Positions 22,031 to 34,126 of a stretch of DNA of 64,000 nt are shown here, in pieces. How positions within the stretch are numbered: the stretch's first letter is position 1; each line of letters begins with the position of its first letter. Source of the DNA: Portulaca oleracea (lineage: Eukaryota > Streptophyta > Magnoliopsida > Caryophyllales > Portulacaceae). A program made the translations under genes and the position numbers. The notes below the pieces were generated by a model, which had not been told where the DNA came from, did no database searches, and was given only the letters and a program-made list of their open reading frames with translations. The stretch is taken from contig CM055876.1 of assembly GCA_029582165.1 (NCBI GenBank), forward strand, positions 25,343,817 through 25,407,816, read 5' to 3'.

Positions 22031-22744
22031 TTAGACAGATGAACTTCCTTTGTAAAATGAAATAAAAGTGGCGACTGGCGAGTGATCAGAAATTCCTGGA
22101 GGAAGGGCATGATAAAAAATATTCTCAAAAACATCAAGGCAATCAGCATTCATTATACCTCTGTCAATACATGAGAATATGGAACCATTGCTCCAAGTAT
22201 ATCTACAACCCATCTTACGAACTTCCAGCAGCTGAAAGTCATTAATAAATTGCTGAAAATCATAAATCTCTTCCGCAGTCACTGGATTTCCACTAATTTT
22301 GTCCTCCAATTCTAATACATGGTTGAAGTCACCACATATTATCCATGGTTCATCATACAGTTGGGCAATAGAATAGAGAGCATTCCATAAGTCCTTCCTA
22401 ATTGTGATGTCATTATCTCCATAAATGAATGATTTCAAAAAAGACTTCTCTCTTGCAGAAACTCTGCACAAAATAAGTTGATCAGCAATAATGAGACAAT
22501 TAATAGCTAAGCTTTCAGGATTCCACATAACCCATAAACGACTTCTCTTCTGAGTTGAGGCATTATGAATCATAGAAAAACCAGGACAAAGGAATTGTTG
22601 AAATTCCAAGCATTTCTCCAATTTGACTTTTATCTCCACCAAACAGACTAAAACAGCCTTATTCATCATCAGAAAATGTTTGATTCCATCCCTCTTCTTC
22701 GGGCCATTCAGACCCCTAACATTCCAAATAAGAAACTTATCCAT
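22031..22744 (-). pseudogene. LINE ORF2, endonuclease part
   Basis: Starts MDKFLIWNVRGLNG at 22744, overlapping the ORF1 stop by 8 nt (ATGGATAA). Apurinic/apyrimidinic endonuclease motifs are present in order: WNVRG, LVEIKV (metal-binding Glu), CGDFNHVL, RYTWSNG and SDHSP. The frame then shifts before the reverse transcriptase. This enzyme nicks target DNA to prime reverse transcription. Confidence 0.9.
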
Positions 22745-23906
22745 TAGGATTTGAAGAAGTGTAAGAGCTAGAATAATCCATCTCAACCACATTTTCAATT
22801 ATGGGAGTTAGATGTACTTGGACAGATCCTACAACCACTATTGGAATGGGAGTATCTGGCCCACCAGCTCTTCTTTTAGGCACTGAAGGACTAATAGCTT
22901 GTGAATGGACAAAGGAAGAAGAAGCACTAGTATCATCTTTACGAGACCATTTCTGATGAGATGTTTTCTTCTTGCATATAGCTTCATTATGACCAAACAT
23001 ACGACAGGATTTACAGCGTATTGGAGTCCACTCAAACTCAACAGCTTGAGTATAGATATATCCATCTTCATCGACTAAAGTGACCGATTTAGGGAGAGGC
23101 TTAGATATGTCAATGTATACAAGAATACGAGCAAATTTCATCATAGATTTCTCATGAGTATATATATCTGCCTCCATAGGAACGCCCAGAAGACTGCCAA
23201 TTTTACTCAACCCAGTAGCACTCCAGTATCTCCAATCCAAACCTTTAAGCTTCACCCAAATAGGTACAGTAATTACCTCACCCGGTTTCGTAGGTTGCCC
23301 CAAAGACCATGGTTTAATAATTACTGGCTTTTTGTCAAAGTACGCTATCTTCCTGTCCAAGACCATGACCCGTTCTTCCATAGAATTGAATCGCATAATA
23401 AACGATCCCTCTGGTTGCCAAAGCACTTTACACAAACCTTTAGATCCCCACATTCTATTAGCGAACTTCTCAAAAACCATCAAAGGAGGATGGCCACCCA
23501 ATACAAAGGCCAATATTGAAAATTTCTAATAATCTATCTCAGATTGAGTATCCTCTCTAGTTAGATGGTGCGTTTTCACACCATTCAGATCAATAGGGGA
23601 AATATAAGACAAAACTAAAGGTTTTTTGATACCTGAGCTAGGATTCAAATCTACCTGCTCCTCCTCCTTTGCAGTAGAATGGTCTGAGATGGAATTCGAA
23701 GATGAAGAAGGTGTTGAGTCTGACTTCTCTTCAAAATTGTTCCCAAACGTCAGCAAAAGAGGGGGAGATTGATCAAGGATTCCATCCACCTTCTCAGTAT
23801 CATCATCTCCAGCAAGGCTGCTAACATCATCCACCAGAGTCGGCGACTCTCCGGCAGCTTTCCGGCCAGATTTTGCGGCTTTTCGTCGGTTCCGCTTTCG
23901 CCCCAT
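22737..23906 (-). pseudogene. LINE ORF1 (DUF4283-like RNA-binding protein, one in-frame stop)
   Basis: About 390 codons from MGRKRNRRKAAKSGRKAAG. The N-terminus is basic, followed by a Ser/acidic linker, then the plant L1 DUF4283-type domain (VLWQPEGSFIMRFNSMEER, WVKLKGLDWRYWS). Next comes a CCHC knuckle CKSCRMFGHNEAIC (CX2CX4HX4C). A single TAG at 23526-23528 interrupts the frame about 126 codons in; the frame is otherwise open to TAA at 22737. The protein would bind LINE RNA in the retrotransposition particle. Confidence 0.88.
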
Positions 23907-24290
23907 CGAAAAACCTCTCTAGGGCATTTTCAGTTTTTAAAGTTTTTTACTTTACCCCCCTTTTAGTATAAATACCCCCCTTAGCTTATTTTCTAAAAAG
24001 CTTATGTTTATGAATGATTTGCTAATGCAATGTTAGGGTTTCTCCCTTTTCTCTCCCAAAATCTTGTTCTTACTTTATCCATTTGTTAATGGTGGTGTTA
24101 GCAAGTCATTCCTTTAGTGATTATCTAGTGGATTACCTATGATAGTCATGGTGGGGTGTGAGGCCTAGAGTTGTGGATTACCTACCTCAAGTTCATATCC
24201 TTCCTTTATTGTTCAAGTTTGTTCGATTGATGCATCAAAGTCCCCACTCAAGCTGGAACCATCAGTTTCCCCACCGCGCCACGCTCCACT

Positions 24291-24302
24291 TGGTATCAGA
24301 GC
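24291..24302 (+). other. Primer-binding site of element A (tRNA-iMet type)
   Basis: TGGTATCAGAGC lies 2 bp after the 5' LTR and is complementary to the 3' end of initiator tRNA-Met. Confidence 0.85.
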
Positions 24303-24629
24303 TCAAGGTTTTTCAACTAGCTTGAGTTTTGGTTTTGTTCTTGCTAGTAGTGATTTCTTTTGTTGGATTTGATTGAATATTGGTGTTCCCCATCCCTTGT
24401 GACTCCAAGTGTGTTGGAGAAGTTGTCATTGCTATTGTGATTGTTGATTTTGGTGCATATTGGAGCTTTGAGGAAGAGTTGGAAATTTATGCCCATAATG
24501 TGTTCGATAAAATGCCCAAGTGAGAAAAACACAAAGAACCCTTAGCCAAACACAAGCCAACTACAAGAAAAACCCCCAAACTCCACAAAATATCCCCAAA
24601 CACATACCGTCCTTCACCCTTCCCTCGAT

Positions 24630-25099
24630 ATGGACGACGAAGTTATTTCCGATCGAGAGGAACCAAGCCACCAGAGTAGTCCTCTAATTCGGACTATCGA
24701 GAATCGATTCTCCACCATCGATGATCGATTCACTTCTTTCGACAATCGATTCTCTACCGTCGAGCGCAACATGGAAGCACTTATTGCGCGGTTGGACAAA
24801 CTCATCCAAGAACGTCGAGGTCCACCCCGAGACGAACGGAGGAGATCCATCGTATCCCTATCCGTCCTCCTACCTCATACGAGTCGAGTGACAATGATAG
24901 AGGCTCACCTCGACGCCATCATCGACGGGAAGCAAATGAGAAGCCATTCTACTATTCCCCGCTAACGACCGTCGCGTCTCGGAAGTGTATCAATTGTCGG
25001 CGTGTGGGACACGATACTTTGCAATGTCCGACAATTGGCTATGGTTGAAGCTTGGATTGTGGAATCTTTTGGTGTGGAGGAGCAAACAGGTGACATTGT
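24630..25099 (+). pseudogene. Gag remnant of element A
   Basis: The open frame from MDDEVISDREEPS at 24630 has an N-terminal heptad-like segment (RFSTIDDRFTSFDNRFSTVE) resembling a coiled coil. A frameshift precedes a perfect CCHC knuckle CINCRRVGHDTLQC (about 24982-25023). A further frame reads VEAWIVESFGVEEQTGDIV up to the B insertion and continues beyond it. The central gag domain is missing, so the element is internally deleted. Confidence 0.7.
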
Positions 25100-28000
25100 T
25101 GATAAGTTCATTATTTGCACTTATTTTTAGGTGTTTTAGAAGCATAATCACGGTAAATTTGGGCTAAAAAGGTGTTTAATCTTCCCCATTTCTCTATTTA
25201 CGCTTGATCTTTGCGTTTTTTGGCAATAATTTGCAGGTTTAGGGCCAAAAAGTTGATTTTTAGAGCAAATTTGGTAAGGCCAAGGGTACCACGGGCATCA
25301 ACTACTGTTGATAAGACCGTGGAAAAAATTTGAGCAAGAAACGAGCAGAAAATAGCGAGACAGTGCCAACCTCGGTGCCGTGGTAGCGACCACGGGCCGT
25401 GGTTGACTGCTTTCGCTATTGGCCGTTATTCTCACGGGAATTAACTGGGAAAAGAATTAGACAGCAGTTAATCACTTATTCTGGGCAGAAAAGAGAGATT
25501 TTAGAGAGGAATTCTTCACCAAAAACACCTCCATTAATCAAGAATCAATTCGAAGGCATTGAAGATCTGGAATTCGAGAAGAAGCACGCAACACTCTTGT
25601 GAAGTTCTTGAGAGGATCCTACGAATTTCTCCTTAGTGTTTGCTTTACTCTTCTCACTTTCTCCTTCTTAATTCTAGAATTGATTACCATGTTTAGAACG
25701 TATTTCTTGTTTTTAATGAATACTTGTGAGTAGATTTCATTCTTTCTAGGGTTTTATGAACCATCAATATGGAGTTTGATTAGAAATGTTTTAGTTTGTA
25801 CTTGAATTCTCAATTGAATCAATAGAAGGTTGTGTTTTTCTTGCTTACGAATGTTCTTAAGGCCTTGGATATTTGTAATTCAGAGATTAACCTAAGAAGT
25901 ACCGAAAGGTGAATTAGGGGAATTTGACACCAACCCTTCTACCTAGGCCTACGAAAGTTGAAAAAGGAGTAGTAGACTAGGGAATCATTAGATAACCCGA
26001 CCTTGCTTAGACCTTCAATTCTGTTTAACCTGAAAAGCAGAAGAAAGTTGTTGATTATGTTAGTCAGGATAATTCTATTTAGCATCGAAAGGGCGATAGA
26101 ATTTAGAGATTATCGATTCTTGATTCGTTTGAGTTACTTTCTTGTGCATGCTTTGATTTAGCTTTCAGACCCTGTTGTTAGGTGAGTAAAACCCTAGAAG
26201 TCTTCATCCATCGAATTACCTCGAGTTAATCCTTTCTTGTCCACTTTAGTTCTAGTTAGTTCATTAGAAATTATTAAAAATCATCAAACCCGATTGGCTT
26301 AGCAATTAAGTAGAGGGATAGTTCACTGTGTTACTAGACTAAGTCCTTGTGGGATCGACCTTGATATTGCTACAATAGTACCCGTGCGCATGCCCCGCTA
26401 AGTTTTGGCGCGTTCGGGACTTTGTCCCTGGTAGCCATTAAGCGAAGGCTCTTAGATTGACTAAGCTGTTTTTTATATTTTATTTTCCTTCTTTTTCTTT
26501 CCTTTACTTGTGATTGATTGTGTTTCATTTCTTGTTTTGCTAGGTACTCTTGGTGTATGCAAAAATCTCCGGAATTTGAGTTTGACCCCGAGATTGAACG
26601 TACTTTCCGTTCTCGGAGAAAGAGGCTGCGAACAGAGAAAGCTAGCAAGAAGCAAGAAGAGGAGTCTGCATCACAATCGAAAATGGCCGGTGGAGAAGCA
26701 CAGCCGAAGACATTGGAACAATACATGGCCCCAAATGTCACAGATCCTCCCACGGCCATCAACCCTCCCAACATCGCCAACAATGATTTTGAGCTGAATC
26801 TTTTTCTTCTCTTGAGTCCGTTTTTCCTAGTTTTGAGTCTAGTACTTGCTTGGGGACAAGCAATGTTTTAGCATGGAGGGGTTGATAAGTGCATTATTTG
26901 CACTTATTTTTAGGTGTTTTAGAAGCATAATCATGGTAAATTTGGGCTAAAAAGGTGTTTAATCTTCCCCATTTCTCTATTTACGCTTGGTCTTTGCGTT
27001 TTTGGCAATGATTTGCAGGTTTAGGGCCAAAAAGTTGATTTTTGGAGCAAATTTGGTAAGGCCAAGGGTACCACGGGCATCAACTACTGTTGATAAGACC
27101 GTGGTAAAAATTTCAGCAAGAAACGAGCAGAAAATAGCGAGACAGCGCCAACCTCGGAGTGCGTGGTGAGCGACCGCGTGGTTGTGGACGCTTCCTCGCT
27201 ACCGGTCGTTATTCTCACGGGAATTAACTGGGGAAAGAATTAGACAACAGTTAATCACTTATTCTAGGCAGAAAAGAGAGATTTTAGAGAGGAATTCTTC
27301 TTCAAAAACACCTCCATTAATCAAGAATCAATTCGAAGGCATTGAAGATCTAGAATTCGAGAAGAAGCACGCAACACTCTTGTGAAGTTCTTGAGAGGAT
27401 CCTACGAATTTCTCCTTAGTGTTTGCTTGACTCTTCTCACTTTCTCTTTCTTAATTCTAGAATTGATTACCATGTTTAGAACGTATTTCTTGTTTTCAAT
27501 AAATACTTGTGAGTAGATTTCGTTCTTTCTAGGGTTTTATGAACCATCAATATGGAGTTTGATTAGAAATGTTTTAGTTTGTACTTGAATTCTCAATTGA
27601 ATCAATAGAAGGTTGCGTTTTTCTTGCTTACGAATGTTCTTAAGGCCTTGGATATTTGTAATTCAGAGATTAACCTAAGAAGTACCGAAAGGTGAATTAG
27701 GGGAATTTGACACCAACCCTTCTACCTAGGCCTACGAAAGTTGAAAAAGGAGTAGTAGACTAGGGAATCATTAGATAACCCGACCTTGCTTAGACCTTCA
27801 ATTCTTTTTAACCTGAAAAGCGGCATTTAAAGTTGTTGATTAGGTTAGTCAGGATAATTCTATTTAGCATCGAAAGGGCGATAGAATTTAGAGGTTATCG
27901 ATTCTTGATTCGTTTGAGTTACTTTCTTGTGCATGCTTTAATTTAGCTTTCAGACCCTGTTGTTAGGTGAGTAAAACCCTAGAAGTCTTCATCCATCGAA

Positions 28001-28188
28001 TTACCTCGAGTTAATCCTTTCTTGTCCACTTTAGTTCTAGTTAGTTCATTAGAAATTACTAAAAATCATCAAACCCGATTGGCTTAGCAATTAAGTAGAG
28101 GGATAGTTCACTGTGTTACTAGACTAAGTCCCTGTGGGATCGACCTTGACATTGCTATAATAGTACCCGTGCGCTTGCGGCCCTCTCA
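25100..28188 (+). mobile_element. Athila-like element B, internally deleted
   Basis: LTRs at 25100-26400 and 26883-28188 (about 1.3 kb, very similar) start TGATAAG. The target duplication ATTGT lies at 25095-25099 and 28189-28193. A TTTTGGCGC primer-binding site follows the first LTR (26402-26411) and a purine tract GCATGGAGGGG precedes the second. Only 482 bp lie between the LTRs, with a gag N-terminus and nothing else, so the whole gag-pol core is deleted. Confidence 0.88.
26518..26871 (+). pseudogene. Gag N-terminal fragment of element B
   Basis: 117 codons: PEFEFDPEIERTFRSRRKR, then KTLEQYMAPNVTDPPTAINP and NDFELN. This is the conserved Athila-type gag start (DPEIERT..., ...L..Y..PN...I..P.I...NFEL). 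It is fused by deletion to sequence just before the 3' LTR, so the frame ends in a hydrophobic artefact. The same motif order is seen in element C, showing B and C are related. Confidence 0.75.
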
Positions 28189-28193
28189 ATTGT

Positions 28194-28413
28194 AGAAGAA
28201 GTTGTCGAGCAAAACCTCCCTTCCACACTTGAAAATTTTGAGGAGGATAAGAAAGAGAAAAGTTCAATGAACGGGGTTATTGTTCTTGAGGTCGTTGAAG
28301 GGAAACCTCTTGAGCTACTTGAAGTACATAGTGAGCTTGATAAAGTCTTAAGCCAAGAAGTGGTTAAGAACATCGGTCTTGCTCTTCCTCTCGTCCTTAT
28401 TGTCAAATGTTTC
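28194..28413 (+). pseudogene. Continuation of element A reading frame up to its 3' LTR
   Basis: Once element B and one copy of its ATTGT duplication are ignored, the acidic frame EEVVEQNLPSTLENFEEDKK continues directly from ...QTGDIV at 25099. It runs open into the 3' LTR, ending at ...PSLENHGF. No known domain. There is no polypurine tract before the LTR; the last 30 bases are pyrimidine-rich. Restoration of the frame across the insertion supports the B boundaries. Confidence 0.65.
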
Positions 28414-29115
28414 TGGAGCGTACTGGGCTGGGGCCCGAGCCTCGAGAATCATGGATTCTGAGTTTTTCCGCAGCCCCTCAATAGAGTACGATGAAATCAA
28501 CTTCGAGGTCGGGTACGGAGTCCATTTCAAGGTGGACCCGGGACCCTGAAGGCATGGTTTGATTGGCACCGGGTATGGGATCCACTTCAAGTGGGACCCG
28601 GGACCATTCTGGGATGCGGAGCTACAAGGTTAAGGGGTTCAGACGAGGCCCGAGTTGACAAAACCCAAGGTGAAGAAGCGGCAGAGCAAAACAACCCTTG
28701 AAGCAGGCTTGTCGCGCCCGCCACAACGGGGTGACACCCGCGACCATCAAGCGCAGTCGGGGGAAACGTTGGCCGTCGGCACTAAACGCTACCAGCATCT
28801 GTCACAGAGAGTTTGTTCTCTCGGCTGCAAGAAAATGCTGGCCGCTGAAGCTAGCGTAACGCTTTCTTTCTTCACGCCCGGCCGCCGCGCCGATGACGCA
28901 TCATTGCCGCATTTCACGCCGTTTGTTCCGCGTGAGTTTTTGAAGTTTTTTACTGTTTTATCCCCCTTTTAGTATAAATACCCCCCGACTTATTTTCTAA
29001 AAAGCTTATGTTTATGAATGATTTGCTAATGAAATGTTAGGGTTTCTCCCTTTTCTCTCCCAAAATCTTGTTCTTACTTTATACATTTGTTAATAGTTGT
29101 GTTAGCAAGTCATTC

Positions 29116-30501
29116 TGACAGACTTAAAACTAATAGGTGTTTGTGTACCGCAAGTGTACGGGTCTGTGTAGTAATAAAATATCGTTCTCTCTCAGGGATT
29201 TGCGTTCTACCACGCACTGAACTAGTTTACTACAAAGAATGCTAGGTCGATCCAAAGGGTGTGGTAAGGTTTTCTAAACTAAACTAGGAAAACTGAAATT
29301 TTTAGGGTTTAACCAGATACTAAAAAAAGCGTTCAGGGGAGTCCACTTTAGTCAATCAATCGAATCGTCTACAATTCCGGTGCAGGTAATAAGATAATTC
29401 GGGGTCTATAATCTTTCTAGGCCTTATCACTTCGATCTTTCGATCCTAGATGAGTTACAGTAATTTAACTAAATATTATTTCTAACTATTTAGTCAAATT
29501 AAAGATAAAAACTGATTATAAATTGACCCTAGGCAAGAATCATTATGTCTAACTATTTTCTAAACCTATTTAATATACGCAATCCAATTCAAGACTCAAA
29601 CTGTTGTTCTGTTGTCAAGAATCTACGACCAGGTAAAAAATCAAACTGTCGTTCTATTTTCTAATTACCATGACATACATCGCACGCAGATAAAACGAAT
29701 AAAAAGATAACCTAACACCGAAACTGTATTCAAATTCAATCAAAAGATATTGAGTTTATCCCCCAAACTAAAGAAATTAGCTACTCAAGATACTAGAAAT
29801 AAACATTGCGAAATTTAAACAAGAACAAGAAAATATAAAAGCAAAATAGAGATAATCATGTTCAAATTGGCGGAATCGATCTCTTTCGTGTTCTTCGATC
29901 ACAAGTAACAACCTAATCTAATAACAATGTTTTGAAATTAATCCTAGAAAAAGTATCTAAATCTACTCTAAAATTTCTTCTCAAAGCTCTCAAAAACGTC
30001 GGGTAAAGATCTGATTAAAGTTCTCCAAAACGGCGCAGAAAAAACCCTTTTATACGCCTGGATTAGGGCATAAAACGCGGGCAGCGTTTACAAAACGCAG
30101 GCTGCGTTTTGCCCAATTAGTGAGACTTCCGCTGGCGCTTCAAAAGCGCGTAGCGCTTCTCTTCTTCCGTTTTTGAAGTTTACGGGCGAGGCGGGCTGCG
30201 TTTATAAACGCAGTGCGTCTTGTCCTCCGCATATGAGTTGGCCGTGGTTTCGGTTTGTTTTCCTTCTTCTCCTTCCCTTCTTCTTCAATTCCCTTTTTTA
30301 TTTCTTTGAATTTTATGCTATTTCTTCTCCAATTCTTCATGCTTTTTTATATAATTCCATCAATTCCTGTAAAACATACCGAACTCGCGAACAAGTGTAT
30401 AAATCACGGAAATTGACATAAAAATACTACATTTTGGATACAAAAAGCATGAAACTGATATGTTTTGAGCCCTAAAAACTCTATATAAAAACGGCTTATC
30501 A
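29116..30501 (-). repeat. 3' LTR of element C
   Basis: Same termini as the right LTR, with only point changes and short indels by eye, so C is fairly young. Confidence 0.9.
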
Positions 30502-30515
30502 AATCCCCCATGCTT
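30502..30515 (-). other. Polypurine tract of element C
   Basis: The minus strand reads AAGCATGGGGGATT immediately before the 3' LTR (TGATAAG). Two more copies with an extra G occur at 36351-36364 and 37794-37807. Confidence 0.75.
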
Positions 30516-30736
30516 AGCTCTTGCTTGTCCCCCCCAAGCAAGTAAAAATTGAAAATAGGAGGATTAGGGCTCAAATAGGAGAAACAGAAGCTAAGAAGAA
30601 AAAGTGGTGGAAAGAGTTTTCGATAGGTAAACAAAAACAAAATCTTAACACCCCCTCAGGCTAACCATTCTAGCACATCAATTCAACAAGCAAGCACAAA
30701 GATTAGTTTGGACAAGATTAAAACTCAGTTCGAAGT

Positions 30737-33700
30737 TGTAAAACCCTGCAAAATTCAATTTCGTTTACCGTTAAATTTCCTAACGAGCGTTTTATTCCGT
30801 TATTTATTTATCTGTTTTCACACGGAGCTTTTAGGACCGCGAGTGAGTTTGTTGAAATTTTTAGAGTCTTAAAAATATCAGTTAGAAATTTTTGGGACTT
30901 CGGGTGTAAAATCTTTTTATCGGTTGAGAGTGTTTTTATCAGTTTTTCTTAGGTTTTGTTGTTATAGGACTTATGAGGTAATATAATTTTATTTGGAAAT
31001 TTTTTGGGTAGATTTATGATGTCACCTAGGTGACATCATTCGTAAAATTTTATCAGATTTGGATTTTTTTTTTGTTGTTGCTCTAACGGTTTTGTGTCTG
31101 CAAATGCAATACCCACTACATGGGTATACATTTTCTACTACCCCATTTCCACCTGACACGTGCCCCTCTTGTTTTTCTCTCATTTCTCTCTCTCTTCCTT
31201 TCTCTCTCTTTTTCGTTGATTTTTTTTACAGTACATATAATATGTACTGCTTGCATGCTAGACAACCCCAGCAAGCCTCCATTCTTCTCCTCATCTTCTT
31301 CTTCCTCTATTTCGTTCCTCTTCCTTCATTCTTTCTCTTCTTTCTCTTCTTCTTTCTTCTTCCTTCTCTTCTTCCTTCTTCTTCTTTGTTCCCTTTTCTC
31401 TTTTCTCTGATGTGCACCACGATCCTCACCACCCACACCACCGAGCACCATCGAGCCACCTCAACCCCTCACTGAACCACCTTGCGCCGCTGCACCGCCA
31501 TCACCGACGCCTAGCTCCGACCATCACCCCGACCTCCCTCCAGTCACCCATCACAGAACCCCATCCCGGTCACCTCCAAACACAACCCTTTTTCTTTCCC
31601 GTGCCCTAGTGTGAACCGCCGCCGCCACCGATGTGCTTTCCGACGACCACTGGGAGCATCGACGACCACCGACGCAGCTCCGGCCACCGCACCGCTGAAC
31701 CGCCACTCGAGCAACCCCGAGCCCTCCCTCTTGTTCTCCCTTCTTCTTGTGCCCTAGTGCACCGAACCACTGCCACCACTTGCTGCCGCCACCTCCGACC
31801 ACCGGAGCTCAAGCGCCAAACGACGCCAGCAGACGACCGAGCATCCACCACCCCGGACCCACCTCTTCTAGCTTGGACCCATTGTTTGTGCTTCCTCTCT
31901 CTTTTTCTCTCTCTACAAATTATTATGGGTATAACTATATTAGGGTTAGTATAATCATATTATTACTTTATCTGTGTGTTAATAAACTTGTTTATATTGG
32001 TAATGATGGTTAAATACTTGTTAGTGTATTAAGTGTAATATCAGGGTGTGGTTAGTGTAGTTTTTACAAGTTAATATGGCTAAGTATAAATGTCTATATT
32101 AAACTTTGATGTTTATATTTTAATAATATTAACCATACATGATTATCAGTATAATAATGTCAAGTTAGATTTTATCAAATATCTTGTTATATTATATGTT
32201 GTGATTATTACAAAGTTTAGTTTATTATACTTTATATCTCATGATATTAAGCTAATGTTGTTTCAATATTACTAATAATAATATTTTCTTAAAGTTTGAT
32301 TCATTACATTACTCTCATGGTTATTTTGAAAGGGTAATATTACAAGTATTATTATCTTAAAGTATGTTAGTTGGTAATATTACAAAGTCATGTTAATATT
32401 ATTATTATTATTACTATTATTATTATTATTATTATTATAAGGTTTCATGTTACTATTATTAGTATTATAAAGTTTCGTATTATTATGATTATTATAAAGT
32501 TTCCAGAAAGTTTCATATCATTGGTATTAAATGTTTCACATTATTAGTATCAAAGTTTCATATGTCTTAGTATTTAAGTTCCATATATTTTGGTATTAAA
32601 ATTTTATAAAGTTTTCATGTTGTTATGTGGTAATACGAATATTATGTTCCAAAAACCCTATGTAATATTATTACTAAAGTATTAGTATCGAGTTATGATT
32701 TTAAAAGTGTTGTTCCGATTTTATTATTTTACCTTTAGAAAATGTGTGTTGTGATGTTCGTATTTTTCTTAATAGTTATGTTCAATGCATGGATAACAAA
32801 CTTATAAGAAAAGGCTAAGGTTGGGGGTAGGGTAGGATTCGTGCATAACTAACTTTCGTAGAACTCGAGTTTTAATTTTAGAAGTTTATATTCGAATTCT
32901 AGGTCCGAGCGAGACAACGCGATAGTTAGCTCCCGTGTGTAAGTGATTGCAGTAAAGAGAAGTTGTTCAGGTAATGTCTATGTCCTAATCCCCTTTGGGA
33001 TGCCCTTTTATCTGTTTTGTGATTTTAATCTGTTTTATGAAGCTTGCATCCCGCACGGGGATTTTCTGTAAAGTTAGACTGTCTGATTTGGATGTCTGTG
33101 AGTTATTTTTCTGAGTTGAGTAAAACGTGGCAGTCTTTTAAACTCTGAGTTTTATTCTGACGGTTTTGTAAACTGGGTTGGGTTTTGTTTGAACTCTGAC
33201 GTCTGATAATTCATAAGATACTAATAATCAAAGTGAAACCATAAGCGGGTTGCGGGTAACCACCCTTAGACCAGGATCTGTTCCTGCAGGGGAGTTATCA
33301 AGAGATCGGGGGGTCCCGATATTATTTCTGAGATTGTGCACACATCTGATTCTCGCATGGACCGCCATCCATTCGATTCGAGGATCCGAGATCCTGCTCG
33401 ATTCTCGAGTTCGATATTCGGGATAGGCAAATCCCGCCCGCATAATAAAATTCTGATTGTTTTCTGAGGAAAGGATTACTCATTTCGATTTACGATTTAC
33501 GATTTACGATTTCTGGTTTCTGATTTTTGATGTCTGATTCTGAGTTTAAAAGTGTCAGTTGAGGTTTTCTGGCACATTGTGTTTTTCTGAGTTGGAAGTT
33601 TGTACTGTTGGTTTATAAGTTTTGTTATTTCTGAAACTCTGGTTATTTCTGATCTCTGGATATTTCTAGGTTGGGTTTCAAATGAGTTGTAAAAAGGTTT

Positions 33701-34121
33701 GACTTGTTCCCGTCCCCTAAAATGGTTTGAAATGATCTTTGAACTGTTTTGACAGTTAGGGGTAGACATTATTGAGGTTTCCCCCCTCATGTTGTGAATG
33801 TTTTGTTTTCAGGTGAAGATCAGTTATGTGAAGGGGAAGGGCACTAGAGTGAGGACGTTGGAGTTGGCCGTTTTGATAATAAAGTTTAGTTAATGTTGTG
33901 TTTTGTTGTTCTAGAATTCTAAGTTCTTTTCGTTGTTAAATTCAAGTAAACAGTTATCGCTTGTTGTTAGTTTTCCTTTCTTGCCTTCTATCTCTTCTGA
34001 ATCGATGATGCCAAGTAAATAAAATGAGTAAAAAGAAAAAAAAATGAGTCTTCCGCTGTTAATGTTAGTCAACGTTTGACTTTGACCGTTAAGTTCAGAT
34101 CTAAAATTCCGGGGCGTTACA
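30737..34121 (+). mobile_element. Solo LTR D (Tekay-like Gypsy), 3.4 kb
   Basis: A single 3,385-bp unit beginning TGTAAAACCC and ending GGGGCGTTACA is flanked by a perfect 5-bp target duplication GAAGT (30732-30736 and 34122-34126). No internal region is present, so unequal recombination between two LTRs is the likely origin. The GGGGCGTTACA end followed by a TGGTATCAGAGC-type site is typical of Tekay/Del elements; that assignment is from memory. The interior has a C-rich, CCACC-repeat region (31400-31870) giving long spurious frames. Confidence 0.88.
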
Positions 34122-34126
34122 GAAGT

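Larger units (their letters stand above)
19388..23931 (-). mobile_element. L1-type LINE, nearly full length, inactive
   Basis: The LINE is inserted in the 5' LTR of A with its poly-A tail at the left (T9 at 19388-19396). A 20-bp imperfect target duplication AGTTTTTGAAGTTTTTTAAT lies at 19367-19386 and 23932-23951 (18 of 20 match). It encodes ORF1 (DUF4283-like plus zinc knuckle) and ORF2 (endonuclease, reverse transcriptase, zf-RVT), both broken. ORF2 starts within the last codons of ORF1. Confidence 0.92.
18740..24288 (+). repeat. 5' LTR of element A, interrupted by an L1 LINE
   Basis: LTR sequence is 18740-19387 plus 23932-24288. It is GC-rich with repeats of GGACC(C)G and GCGCCCGCGAC not fully shared with the 3' LTR, so the two LTRs have diverged by indels. 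A TATA-like AGTATAAATACC lies at 23966-23977 and a pyrimidine-rich start region follows. Confidence 0.85.

Noticed and set aside
31059..31954. Several frames over 80 codons around 31-32 kb
   Set aside because: They lie in a CT- and CCACC-rich part of solo LTR D; composition explains them.
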